A stretch of DNA of 64,000 nt from the NCBI RefSeq assembly GCF_023856365.1, contig NW_026042410.1, positions 1 to 64,000 on the forward strand, written 5' to 3'. The translations under genes were made by a program, and so were the position numbers. Of the stretch, positions 54,069 to 64,000 are shown piece by piece. The stretch is from Brienomyrus brachyistius (taxonomy: Eukaryota > Chordata > Actinopteri > Osteoglossiformes > Mormyridae). Each line of letters opens with the position of its first letter. Within the stretch, counting starts at the first letter, position 1. The notes beneath the pieces were generated by a model. That model saw only the letters and a list, made by a program, of their open reading frames with translations. It was not told where the DNA came from and ran no database searches.

Positions 54069-54168
54069 CTTTTATAGGGAGCGTCAACCCGAAGTCAAGT
54101 TCTAGAACGTTGCACTCACTTTTCATTGGTTTCCCAGCTATGCTGTCAGAATAATGTTTGCTGATTGG
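54069..54168 (-). promoter_or_regulatory. CCAAT and TATA boxes for the lysine-rich exon
   Basis: On the minus strand: CCAAT within GACCAATCAG (54164-54168) and AACCAATGA (54125-54129), then TATAAAAG (54069-54076). The TATA box lies about 92 bp before the ATG at 53977, leaving room for a normal start site near 54040. Spacing is that of a compact TATA promoter. Confidence 0.55.
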
Positions 54169-54177
54169 TCGAAAATT

Positions 54178-54642
54178 TTAAAACGTACCCGAGTACTGTA
54201 AAAAAAACTCAAGATCTTGCTACCCTACGGAGCACCCATAAGGTGATTTTTTTTATACGTTATATGCAGCTATTTGTAGCAGGCCGTAATTAGACTAATC
54301 CACCCTTTGTCAATAAAGCCAACAAGAGAACAGGTTGCCCAAAGTTTGCTCAGGTACACGCCACAGCACAACCTTAAAAACACATCCAGCACAAATCACA
54401 CTAGTGAATGACACAGCAAATCACAGCAATAAAAAAGACCCCTATGGGCAATCCAGCACCCAGACTACAGGTGCCAAAAGGCCCAGCCTGCCTAATAATG
54501 AACCCAAAATATACATACAACAAAGAAAAAGACACAAACAAAAAAGAAAATAAAACTAGCCAGCTGCTCCCACTAAACCCCGCTCCCGAGGCCACTAAGC
54601 CGGCTGGCTTGATAATACACGATACAACCTCAGATAAAACAT
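54178..54642. other. Interval without a recognised gene
   Basis: A-rich open frames at 54335-54553 and 54408-54647 (+) have no domain and biased composition. Confidence 0.35.
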
Positions 54643-56047
54643 ATTAAAGCAACACCAGGGAGGTTTACAACCTGATCCTTAAAATTATCGACCCGTAATT
54701 CCACCTTGAAAACCCCTAAAGAACAGTAGTTTACCCCATGACTCACTGCCCCATTCAAACAAAAAAAAAACAGGTTTTTGGGGTAACCTTTAGGTCAGCT
54801 CTTCAAAACCAGGTATGAGGACTCTTCAGCTAATCAGTCCTCTAATTAGAAATCTAATTAGGGAGTTGCAGCGAAAACCTGCATACACACCGGCCCTTTG
54901 CGGATAAGATTGTTCACCCCTGAAACAAGCAAACAGAAAGGCTGCTACACTGCAAATTCAATATGCCCGCCGATGCTCCCCCAAATCTATCAGGACCCTG
55001 CCTGTCTTTCCCGTGCCTGCTCCTTTGCCAATATGCCCTACCATCGGAACATGCACAGCCATCTCGCCCCGGCTATGCCTCCAGTCCGAACTGCAGTTCC
55101 TATACCTGCCTATAATTGCCTGGCTACAATCCATCCCCCAAAATGAAATTGATGACCCAACGATCACAGCTAAGAATTCTATCCCCAAACCACTGGTCTT
55201 CCTCCCCAACCGAACGATCATTCACTGACCGTGGTAACTTATAAGGGTTGGTATGATGACCAGTGGTGGACCTCACCGAACGTTTAACTGGTCTCTACAC
55301 CTCGGGGGGGACATAACCTCCTCCATTATACGAGGCCTACTTGTGGATGCTCTATTGCGACCCCTCCCACCAGCCCTGTCCCCGTAAAACCACAGAGTCC
55401 TCATCCGATTCCATTTCTGTTGCCCCTGTGGGCAACCCAGACTCAGGAGACATTACCAGAACATCTTCCCCTGACATAACAACCCCCTGTGGTACTGGAC
55501 GCAACTCTGTTCGGTGAACTTGACGGACAACCCCGTCCCCCTCCATTGGAGTTGCAGAGTAAACTGCACCCTGATCTTGGGGACACCGAACTACCATATA
55601 CAAACAGGCATCCCAATGATCCTGTATTTTACCTCGAACATGGTTCCGCAAACACACCAGCTGACCTTCATCAAACCCCTAATCATTAACCAACTCATTG
55701 TGTTTCCGATTTCGTGGTGTGGCTTGTTCCTCCAACTAAGCCTTCACATACTCTTGAAGCACCTGCAAACTTTCCTGATGGTTTTGTACCCATTCCTCCA
55801 AAGGTCCACCATACTGACTGATCCCGGCAGGAGCCTGAAGATAGTGTATCGGTAATCGAGGCTCACAGCCAGACCTTAAATAAAAAGGCATCATCCAGTC
55901 ATTTGGTGGGGTGTAGTATTGTAAGCTTCTCTGCTGGAGGAAGTGTGTGAAGCAAATTGTGCAAAAAAAATATTAAAGCAACACCAGGGAGGTTTACATC
56001 TAGATCCTTAAAATGATCGACCTGCAATTCCACCTTGAAAATCCAAT
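54643..56047 (-). mobile_element. Ty3/gypsy integrase C-terminal fragment
   Basis: Minus strand 55357-55905 encodes PFYLRSGCEPRLPIHYL, GQLVCLRNHVRGKIQDHWD, VVRCPQDQGAVYSATPME and VRQVHRTELRPVP, the ordered C-terminal landmarks of gypsy integrases of the kind common in fish. One stop interrupts it near 55686. The sequence is bracketed by a 75-bp direct repeat (54643-54715 and 55973-56047, TTAAAGCAACACCAGGGAGG), which may be remnants of element ends or a separate duplication. Confidence 0.75.
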
Positions 56048-56808
56048 TACCATATAAAGGATACAAGATGTAAAGATGACAAATGACATGGCACACATTT
56101 GTTGTTTAGACTGTTGTGTCAGGTTAATTGAAAGCTGAAGGATCTTAGTGTTTACTAGTCTAAGTAACAGAATGTCTAAACACTGTGCTTGCCTTTATGG
56201 GTTTTTAAGCAGAACATATAGGTATAGAAACATATTAACATTACGTTTCACGATTCACTGACTGGAGAATAGGAGAATATACACATCAATATTACTACTT
56301 AAGTTAACTAACCCTAATCCCAACCCCTATTGGCACGGAGCCCGCCAGGGTTCAGGTGAGATATAAATCTGTAATCTGTATCAATGGTTTTGCTATCCAT
56401 ACCCACCCTATTAATGTTAGCTTCCCAGGGTTTCTTGTTAGACAAGCTCTGTGTCTCTCTATACCCCCATTTACTGCACGACTGATTGTCCATTTATAAA
56501 GAATCAAATAGGGTGAAGATGGTTTTAGTTTACAATTACTCTGGAAGGTGACCAGATTAAAAAAAAACTAAATACCATGCCTACGTGTATGTAATCTCCA
56601 TCACAGTCCCCATTTTCCCCATAATCCTCGTTTTGATAGTGCCAATTTGTGTAATGTGAGTTTTTTTTTTTTTTTAAAAACTGTTATAGAAGAACATACT
56701 GGATGCCACATGTGTACAATTACCCCTTTCTAATTAGTGGGGTCCGTTGTGTCAGCTACAGCCTTTACTAACATACACATAAGTATACAGTCTTACAGCA
56801 CTTTTGTT
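56048..56808. other. Interval without a recognised gene
   Basis: AT-rich with a T-run at 56662-56676. No feature supported. Confidence 0.4.
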
Positions 56809-56826
56809 TTCCTTTTGTATTTAATG

Positions 56827-57210
56827 GTTTTCCATTTAGGGGGCAGCATGGTGGTGCAGTGGTTAGCACTGTTGCCTCACACCTCTAGGGCCCGGGTTCG
56901 AGTCTCCACCTGGGTCACATGTGTGTGGAGTTTGCATGTTCTACCCATGTCATCGTGGGGTTTCCTCCGGGTACTCTGGTTTCCCCCACAGTCCAAAAAC
57001 ATGCTGAGGCTAATTGGAGTTGCTAAATTGCCCATAGGAGTGTATGCGTGAGTGAATAGTGTGTGAGTGTGCCCTGCGATGGGCTGGCCCGCCATCCTGA
57101 GTTGTTCCCTGTCTCGTGCCCATTGCTTCCGGGATAGGCTCCAGACCCCCCGCGATCCAGTAGGATAAGCGGTTTGGAAAATGGATGGATGGATGGACAG
57201 TTTTCCATTT
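56827..57210 (+). repeat. Full-length V-SINE with 11-bp target duplication
   Basis: 56838-57199: head GGCAGCATGGTGGTGCAGTG (A box), GGGTTCGAGTCTCC (B box), central GTGTGGAGTTTGCATGTTCT, tail GGATAAGCGGTTTGG and (TGGA)n. Flanked by GTTTTCCATTT at 56827-56837 and 57200-57210. Best reference copy for the family in this window. Confidence 0.9.
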
Positions 57211-57485
57211 GAGGAATTAGCAAAAAACTGCAGTGCATGATGGGTAGGATCTAAAGGCTGCCTAACGCCCTTAATTTGTTTGCAATTTCGCCAGGTAGGC
57301 TACCTTCTTTAAACTGCGTTTTGCTAGACTACACATTTCGAGATGTTTTATTGTAGTCTTGGTAAATATATATATATAGTTTAGCCTAACCCAGCCACTT
57401 AAGGGAGCAAGCCAGCTCAGGTAGGTGCCAGTCCCAAGCCCGGATTAATGGAGAGGGTTGGCGTCAAGAAATAAAGAGAAATAAA
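57200..57485 (-). repeat. Dispersed repeat interrupted by the V-SINE
   Basis: Reverse complement of 45890-46325 (partial). Its continuation is at 56810-56837 on the other side of the SINE (TTTAATGGTTTTCCATTT matches AAATGGAAAACC-ATTAAA region near 46318-46332), so the SINE landed in this repeat. Confidence 0.75.
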
Positions 57486-57548
57486 GACAACTAATACTCC
57501 TAGTTTGCGAGATCTGACTGCAATGGCAGCACTGCTACAAGGGTGTGG

Positions 57549-58043
57549 ATAAATCTATACAAATATCACCTGCATGCACATTACTTCTTTTACAATAACC
57601 AACTCCTGATCCATACTGTTAGTCGTGAAAAAAAAAACTATCGTGTACATAGAGGCCCTGTGTAAAAAGATAACTGCCAAGGAAAAGATCAAAAACATTT
57701 ATTTCAAGGATACAAAGTTTTTATGGTCATGTACAGTGTACAGTGCAATTCTTATTTGATTAACTTGAATGTCTCCACAGACTAGACGATTAAACAAATA
57801 AAGCAGCGCAACATTACAATAACTAATAACAAATAAACAAAGCTCACGAGTACTATTACAGTATTTATATCATTTATTTAAACTTAATTTTACCAGGTAA
57901 ATTAACTACAAAGCAGTTACCACTGCTTTACCTGCTTCTCGGGAGAAATAGCAGATATACGTCATGTATGTGACTAAATTCTTAAGCCAATAAGGGCAAA
58001 GTTGTGTCGTAATGGAGGCGGATCCAGTTTGTGCAGCCGGTTA
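57549..58043 (+). repeat. Dispersed repeat, copy 2 of a 490-bp direct pair
   Basis: See 32704-33185. Differs by a few substitutions and small indels (for example an extra CAAATAAA near 57830). Confidence 0.8.
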
Positions 58044-58736
58044 AAGACACTACGGGCATGTAAATGGAGAACGAAATTATAGTTATAATTCGGCGTGTTC
58101 GCGAAAACGACTTCATTTATTTTCTTATTGATTTATCGACAGACCATCATACTTTTTAGACGTTATAATAACAACACTCTATTGATCCCCAAAGAGAGAA
58201 ATTCTCTCCTTGCCTGCCCCCTCTTACTGTCCATGATACACAAGCACATATGTAGAAAAACGTCAGCTTGGAAGCCAAGGCTGGACTTAACCTACTCTAT
58301 TCTGGTATTCTGTTCTCCCAAGTAAGGCATCCCAAGTTCGAATCCAACTTCCGACAAAAGTTCTTCAATCGCTACAGCACAATTTGAGCCACTGATCGGC
58401 TTTAATTGCTTTGTTTTATTTTTGCGTTTCAGGCAAAACTACATAACACTTAAAGACACTACGGGCATGTAAATGGAGAACGAAATTATAGTTATAGCGA
58501 ATCTCCTACACACAATACCAAGGTTACCGAACTTTGGTCAGCTGGCCGGAGTGAGACGTTCAATTCCCGTAAGATTTCTTTGCGCCAGCCTGAGAGTCTG
58601 AAAACACGTCACACCAGATGCATGAGAGATGGAAACCTGGGATATTCAGTCGAATCAGATCAAATATGATGCTAAGTTAGTACTAAGTTAAAATATGTTC
58701 CGCACTTGTAACATGCACCCATGATTTGGAACAGCA
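58044..58736. repeat. Shuffled duplicated segments
   Basis: TTAAAGACACTACGGGCATG through ATTATAGTTATA occurs at 58045-58089 and again at 58449-58487. GTGTTCGCGAAAACGACTTC through AACACTCTATTGATCC occurs at 58099-58189 and again at 59397-59484. The order suggests local duplication and insertion of the MITE between copies. Confidence 0.65.
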
Positions 58737-58901
58737 GCATACCTGTCAAGGTTTGGATTTGAAAATAAAGGAAATTTTCCGGCACCCGCCGTGAGCCATC
58801 CGCAACCAGGCTCCAGTATCCCTTACATTTTAAGACAGGAAATATAAAATAATATATATATAAAATAATATAAATATATAAAATATATAAAATATATTTT
58901 T

Positions 58902-58972
58902 GGCCACAACCGGGATTCGAACCCCGGTCTCCCGTGTGAAAGGCGGCGATCTTACCACTACACTATCCAGCA
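58902..58972 (-). tRNA. tRNA-Glu(UUC)-like sequence, probably a pseudo-tRNA, copy 1
   Basis: Minus strand has a Glu-type A box (TAGTGTAGTGGTAAGA), the CTTTCAC anticodon loop (UUC) and a B box GGTTCGAATCC. The T stem has one mismatch and the acceptor stem pairs poorly (TGCTGGA against TTGTGGC), so a functional tRNA is doubtful. It lies inside a MITE. Confidence 0.45.
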
Positions 58973-59169
58973 ACTATATAATATAAGGGAGATTTACGGG
59001 AAAATACTAATACGGGAGGACGGCGGGAAAGAGAAGTAAAATACGGTAGTTTCCCGGCCAAAACGGGAGGCTCCAGTATCCCTTACATTTTAAGACAGGA
59101 AATATAAAATAATATAAATTATATAAAATATAATATAAATATAAATATAAATATATAAAATATATTTTT

Positions 59170-59240
59170 GGCCACAACCGGGATTCGAACCCCGGTCTCC
59201 CGTGTGAAAGGCGGCGATCTTACCACTACACTATCCAGCA
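59170..59240 (-). tRNA. tRNA-Glu(UUC)-like sequence, probably a pseudo-tRNA, copy 2
   Basis: Identical to the copy at 58902-58972 and present because the 260-bp unit of the MITE is duplicated. Same folding defects. Confidence 0.45.
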
Positions 59241-59351
59241 ACTATATAATATAAGGGAGATTTACGGGAAAATACTAATACGGGAGGACGGCGGGAAAGA
59301 GAAGTAAAATACGGTAGTTTCCCGGCCAAAACGGGAGACTTGACAGCTATG

Positions 59352-59842
59352 GCTGTCTCTGGCCACGCCCCCTACAGTCGGTCCGGCCCCTGTTCGCGTG
59401 TTCGCGAAAACGACTTCATTTATTTTCTTATTGATTTATCGACAGACTTTTTAGACGTTATAATAACAACACTCTATTGATCCCCCTCTTACTGTCCATG
59501 ATACACAATGACGAGACACATGTTCACTAATGACGAGAACTATTCTATTTTTCATGCCGGGGGTCCTTCAAATCTTACATTTACAAATCTTGTTCTTGTT
59601 CTCTGCTTTCTCCTTTCTCGTTCCCGTAGATATATATTATTATACGGAGATTTACGGAGTCTTCAAAGACGGTCCGGCTCCAGCTCAAGGATCACTGTTG
59701 CTGTGGTGTAGATCAGCTGATCTGTAGTAGTCTTCTACGTACATCTTCTAGTAGACCTTCTGAGGGTACTTCACGCATTCTTGGTCGGAGGGTCCAGGTT
59801 TCCAGCTTAGCTTATTTCTTATTTCTCAGGTCAGCTGCTCTT
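59352..59842. other. Interval without a recognised gene
   Basis: Includes the second copy of the 58099-58189 segment (59397-59484). A short plus frame at 59508-59711 has no domain. Confidence 0.35.
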
Positions 59843-60352
59843 GTTTGGGATGTGCTTGACCGGCGTATACGACAGCGTGTACCAGTTCCCACTAATATCC
59901 AACAACTTCGCACAGCCATTGAAGAGGAGTGGACCAACATTCCACAGGCCACAATTGACAATCTGATAAACTCTATGCGAAGAAGATGTGTTGCATTGCA
60001 TGAGGCAAATGGTGGTCACACCAGATACTGACCGGTTCTGAGTCCCCAGACCCCCAATAAAGCAAAAAACTGCACATTCCAGGGTGGCCTTTTATTGTGG
60101 GCAGTATAAGGTACACCTGTGCACTACCCATGATGTCAGATCAGCATCTTGATGTGGCACACCTGTGAGGTGGGATGGATTATCTCAGCAAAGCAGAAGT
60201 GCTCACTATCACACATTTAGACTGATTTGTGAGAAATGTTTGAGAGAAATGGTAATATTGTGTATCTGGAATGAATTGTAGGTCTTTAAGTCCATCTCAT
60301 GAAAAATGGGAGCAGAAACAAGAGTGTTGCGTTTATATTTTTGTTCAGTATA
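59843..60352 (+). mobile_element. 5'-truncated Tc1-like element (transposase end and right TIR)
   Basis: Nearly identical to 50280-50790. It starts inside the transposase gene at the TTTGGGATGTGCTTGACC position (just after the catalytic Glu), keeps the stop after GGHTRY and the full right TIR ending GTTCAGTA at 60350, followed by TA. One coding difference seen: ALHEAN instead of ALYEAN. Confidence 0.85.
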
Positions 60353-60538
60353 GAATAAGCCCAGATTTATGTTTATTCAGTGGAGATAAGTACAACCTCT
60401 AAAGATAGGCCTACACCCGTTTTGGCAGTGTCTCCGGATCCCATGACAAATAATGCCTTCAGTACATCCTCCTCAACCCACACTGAAAGCAGAAGTGCTA
60501 TGGGCTTTGCAAACGGTTTGCCGACATCACTCCTATAC

Positions 60539-63285
60539 CCTCCTGAGACCCAGAAGAAAAAATGTTTTGGTATTTAGATTTTTTTTAGATGAATTAAGTC
60601 ATGTGAACAAAAGAAACATGTTGCAACATTTTTTTTTTTCAAAAAAATATTTATTCGGTTTTTTCCATACGTCCTCTGCAGTGGACAACGGGTCTTGTTA
60701 AATTACAGTTTATCATAAATTCATATAATAGTGTCATATGGACAATTCATATCATTAAAACATATAAAACTGCTAAATTCAGGAATCTCATTTAAGCATG
60801 AAAAAAGCTTAGAAAAGGCTTGTACAATGCAATAATTGAACTTTTGATTACTAATGCAGATTATGTAAAATGTGAAATGGCAATTCATGCCTCCAGAAAG
60901 CATAACAAGGTAACAGTAAGGCAACTTGGCAAATGATTTTTAAAAACTTTTAATAATAATTTAAAAACATCAGGGGTTCTATGTTAGGAGTGATATGCCA
61001 GAAAACAGTTTTTTCCTTTGGCAATGCACAGAAACATGTTGCATTTGGTGCATTTCACATAGGTTTTGCCATTACATCCTGCTCTCCGGCACCGTGATGC
61101 ATGGGCTGCCTCCACCATCTTGGGCATATGGATAGCCCCATATTTTTTCAGGCTGTCATTGGGCTGTGGCTCCACACTTCGCCTCTTAGGGGGAATGTAC
61201 TCATCATCAGTGCTGACATCACTGACCACCTCATCAAACTCTTGACCTTGTCCGCACTGGGCTTGGGCAATAAGATCTTCAGCCAGCAGCAGTTTGAACT
61301 CAAGATACTGCAGCCTATCCTTCTCCAGTCTCCCATTCGTCTCATGATCTATCCTGTACTCAATCCAGCTGTTAGTGGCAGCCAGGTCAAAGAAGTGCAG
61401 AATGGTACGGACAGTCCATTTTCTTGTACGGCTTGACATTGGGTAGAAGCTGATCATTCGGTCACACAGATCAACTCCGCCCATGTTAGTGTTGTACTCA
61501 GTTACAATAGCAGGTCTAGATACATAAAGATGACACTTCTCTTTTGATGACCATCTCATGCAGTTGTCCTGGGGTTCTATTCCATGGACAGTGGAGGCCA
61601 AGAGGACTGCCTTATTGTCCTGCCACTTAATTACTGCAATCTCTGATGGCTTTCTGACAACCATCTCAGATGCGCCTCTTCCTTTTTTTTCAAATGTGCT
61701 ATCATTTGTCATCTTTGACTTGCACTGTTTTGGGATTCTGTTTTTCATGATGGTCCCTGTTCCCTGGAGACCACTAGCTTTCAGTGCATCTAGCAGTTTG
61801 ATAGAGGTGAAAAATCTGTCAAAGTATAGGTGTGTTCCTCGTGGAAGTGTCTGTACCATCCGAATGACAGCATTCCCTCCTATTCCCAGGTGATGGTCAG
61901 TGAATGTGTTCTTGCCCTTATAAACCTCAAAGTCCAACACCAGACCACTTGGACTAGCAAGCACAAAGGCTTTCAGGCCAGTGGGGTTTGGTTTCCCAGG
62001 CACAAACTGCCGCACAGGACATCTGCCTGTGAACGGAATCATTTGTTCATCCACACAAGCCTTCTTTGGTTTTGGCAAACTAAGGCATCCTTGCTGTACT
62101 CTTTTTAAGAGAGGTCTCACTCTCCAGAGGACATCATTTCTCTTATCCTCATCAGACACATTCAGATCATTTGTGACTTTGATCGATTGTCTAATCTTGA
62201 AAAACCTGTCTCGTGTCATTGTATTGGCTATAATTGGGACTCTTGTCTTTGATGCCCAGTACATCCGGATCCTAGGGTAGCTGAGACATGCCATGTACAT
62301 TGACATGCCAAAGAAGGTTTTGATTTCTTCTGGAGTGGTTTTCAAACTAGCTCCAGAGATAAGCACCTCCCGTTGGTTTGTGTTCTCAGAGATGTTTATA
62401 AAATCTTGGTCATCTATGTATTGTTTGAAGTAATCATAGGGCCTCCAGTCTTGGTGGGGGTGACCAGTTTTGCCCAGTAAATTGTCCTCCACAACAGGGT
62501 TGAAACTGTTGAATAAAGGAGATACTAATTTTAATGCAATCCCTGTAATTTCATTTATACTTTTACATTCTCTTTCTCCCTCATTCTCTTTCTGCATGTG
62601 TGTGTGTGTGGACAACATTTTCAACATCACATCTCCCTGGCTTACGCATTGCTCCTCATCCATAATGTGCGCTCATTGTTCTCAGCTTGCTCCTGCGCGG
62701 GCTCCTCAACAGTTGAAACATCCTCCTCTGAGCTTTCCCCTTGCTGTTCTACTGTCTGCCCCTCCAGCTCATCTCCTGACAGCTCTATGTCTGACTCCCC
62801 TGCATCAATCCTCAGCAACATCCTCTCTACCTTACTCATCACCTGGCTTTCTGTTTTGTGAATAATGGTCAAAATGAGAATTAGTAAGTCCTGCTGTCCT
62901 CTCCAGAGGACATTGAATACAAGTTGTGTTTTCGAAGGGTTAAATTCACTGCATGTGTTTGAAATCTTATTAAAATTAAGTTAAGACTCTCAAAATAAAG
63001 AAACAATTTTATTTTTGACAGCACAGACATTTTTTATATGAAATAATAAGCATTTACCTCTCCTAGTGCCGTAAAATGTGGCTGATGCAATGCCAGCCAT
63101 TTTGAAAAGGCAGTACATGTGCTCAGTAAGCCCCTCCCCTCTCTAGTGACATCATTAGAAAGCCCAGGATGTCTCCTTGAGAGTACAGTAGGACTGAATT
63201 AGATTAGTCAAATGCCATTTAAAATAAAATGACCATAATCATGTCCCCTACAGAGGACAAAAATGAATTACCGGGACTCAGGAGG
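60539..63285 (-). mobile_element. Complete piggyBac-type transposon
   Basis: Ends CCTCCTGAGACCC (60539-60551) and GGGACTCAGGAGG (63273-63285) are 13-bp inverted repeats with one mismatch. Immediate flanks are ATAC on both sides (60535-60538 and 63286-63289). Subterminal GTCCTCTGCAGTGGAC (60670) and GTCCCCTACAGAGGAC (63243) are related palindromic motifs. Length 2747 bp. It contains one open transposase gene. Confidence 0.8.
60984..62839 (-). CDS. piggyBac-family transposase, two exons, apparently intact
   Basis: Exon 2 (62505-60984) is open throughout. Exon 1 (62839-62646) starts [14 protein letters not shown] and carries the acidic N-terminal region ([11 protein letters not shown]). A GTAAGC donor (62645) and TTCAACAG acceptor (62506) join them in frame ([10 protein letters not shown]), giving 571 residues, normal for the family; unspliced, the frames are incompatible, which supports the intron. 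The DDD core is present: VDEQMIPF (D about 217), HLYFDRFF (D about 294), [11 protein letters not shown] (D about 410). The C-terminal cysteine-rich domain reads [20 protein letters not shown]. piggyBac transposases perform cut-and-paste transposition, classically at TTAA. No frameshift or stop was seen, so it may be recently active. A domesticated PGBD-like gene is the alternative, but intact flanking TIRs argue against it. Confidence 0.9.
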
Positions 63286-63349
63286 ATACGTCCAATGATG
63301 ACATTCACACCGTCTCCAGGGTGATGTTCCCTGACTCGCAGGGTCACTT

Positions 63350-63600
63350 GTGGTAAAGATAAAACCGCTTTTCTTGCGCGATTTGGACTCGCTCCATATA
63401 TTAAAAGGGAGCTTCGTTGTCATGTTTGACGTAAGTATGAACAGGACCATCAAAAGAAAACAACTGGATGTGCATGTCAGGTATTGGGTGAATTATGAGA
63501 ATGGCTCTCGAGTGCAGTCCTGGTTCTGGGATCACAGTACATGAGCCACTCCACCGCTGAAGACTTACTGGAGAAGTTTAAGGTAAGCCATTCAATAACA
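63350..63600 (+). pseudogene. hAT-related transposase fragment with frameshift
   Basis: Plus strand encodes SFVVMFDVSMNRTIKRKQLD, VHVRYWVNYENGSRVQSWFW and, in another frame after 63540, SHSTAEDLLEKFK followed by a GTAAGC. This resembles the FDxTTN...KQLDLHIRYW...GHATAEDLLEKFK segment of hAT-type fish transposon proteins. The frame break at about 63540 makes it non-functional. Confidence 0.5.
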
Positions 63601-64000
63601 TTTAAACTCATTAACGAACCCATGATTTTTAAATATCCATGGTTTATCTTTACATGTGTTTAAATGGGAGAACCATATTTATTGGTAAGCATATTTTAAA
63701 GATTTTATTGCTGCTTCATGGCTTTTGCTGCAAAAAAAATAGTTCATTGAGGAAATAGAATGTTTAAGTGTTGTGTAGCAACATGTACAGCTGTTGTACA
63801 GGCAAAAACTCTGGCTCAGTCCAAAGGAGGTGGATATAGGAATGGCTGTCATCAAGGTGGGACTTCTGTGAATTCACTGGTATCTTTACATACAAATGTA
63901 TCAAACAATTGTGAAGTAAAAAATATGTGAATAACATGGAGTTTGAGCTGGTTTGATATGTACAGCTGAGGTAGTGTTAACCTTGGGCTGAGTGTGCAGA
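63601..64000. other. Interval without a recognised gene
   Basis: Right edge of the window; no open frame or repeat recognised. Confidence 0.4.

Larger units (their letters stand above)
58738..59351. mobile_element. MITE with 13-bp TIRs carrying tandem tRNA-like units
   Basis: Ends CATACCTGTCAAG (58738-58750) and CTTGACAGCTATG (59339-59351) are inverted repeats with one mismatch. The interior is a 260-bp unit present twice (58808-59067, 59068-59335) that contains AGGCTCCAGTATCCC, an AT-rich tract, a tRNA-Glu-like sequence and GGAAACTACCGTATTTTACT in inverse. No transposase. Confidence 0.75.

Noticed and set aside
58300..58600. Additional tRNA genes (GTTCGAATCC- and GTTCAATTCC-like strings)
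   Set aside because: Only B-box-like pieces; no A box or stems at the right spacing.
61101..62280. Plus-strand frames opposite the piggyBac transposase
   Set aside because: Shadows of the minus-strand gene.

Overview
The window looks like vertebrate nuclear DNA from a ray-finned fish. Genes are split by GT-AG introns. Repeats are tRNA-derived SINEs with (ATCC)n tails, CR1-like and L2-like LINEs, Ty3/gypsy and retroviral LTRs, Tc1, hAT and piggyBac elements. One immune gene has the architecture of a teleost novel immune-type receptor (NITR). There is no prokaryotic organisation, and most of the sequence is transposon-derived and often nested. I worked by reading alone, so family names for repeats rest on motif memory and carry matching confidence.

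Host-gene content by region. (1) 8530-10518 (+): three consecutive exons whose joined translation matches the C-terminal transactivation region of brachyury (tbxt/ntl). The T-box exons are absent upstream, there is an in-frame TAG, and a solo LTR with a perfect 5-bp target duplication sits in the last exon, so this is a dead brachyury copy. (2) 16028-20311 (+): a six-exon NITR-like gene (signal peptide, V domain, second Ig domain, transmembrane exon, two cytoplasmic exons with ITIM-like motifs). The J-like end of its second Ig domain is tandemly duplicated, and the first copy carries a stop. (3) 43253-45449 (+): a four-exon secreted cystatin-fold protein with the six-cysteine layout of chemerin (rarres2), with a frame break in exon 1. 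(4) 53689-53977 (-): a lysine-rich open first exon with well-placed CCAAT and TATA boxes and a splice donor; no family recognised.

Mobile content by region. 1-5.2 kb: CR1-like LINE, retroviral gag remnant, V-SINE, gypsy integrase remnant. 5.2-8.05 kb: a long inverted duplication with SINEs. 11.8-12.6 kb: a decayed integrase-like gene. 13.2-13.9 kb: CpG-rich tandem repeat and a perfect 36-bp hairpin. 22-31 kb: L2-like and CR1-like LINEs with an ERV solo LTR, a gypsy 3' end and a gag remnant nested together. 38.6-39.8 kb: a 46-bp minisatellite. 41.8-43.1 kb: interleaved LINEs. 48.3-52.5 kb: gypsy 3' end, a Tc1 element with a miniature transposase and a TA-rich satellite with trimeric higher-order structure. 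54.6-56 kb: gypsy integrase fragment. 58.7-59.35 kb: a MITE carrying two tRNA-Glu-like sequences. 60.5-63.3 kb: a complete, apparently intact piggyBac-type transposon, the best preserved coding unit in the window.

The genes do not form a pathway. The shared theme is host genes (brachyury copy, NITR, chemerin-like) with coding breaks in a transposon-dense region.
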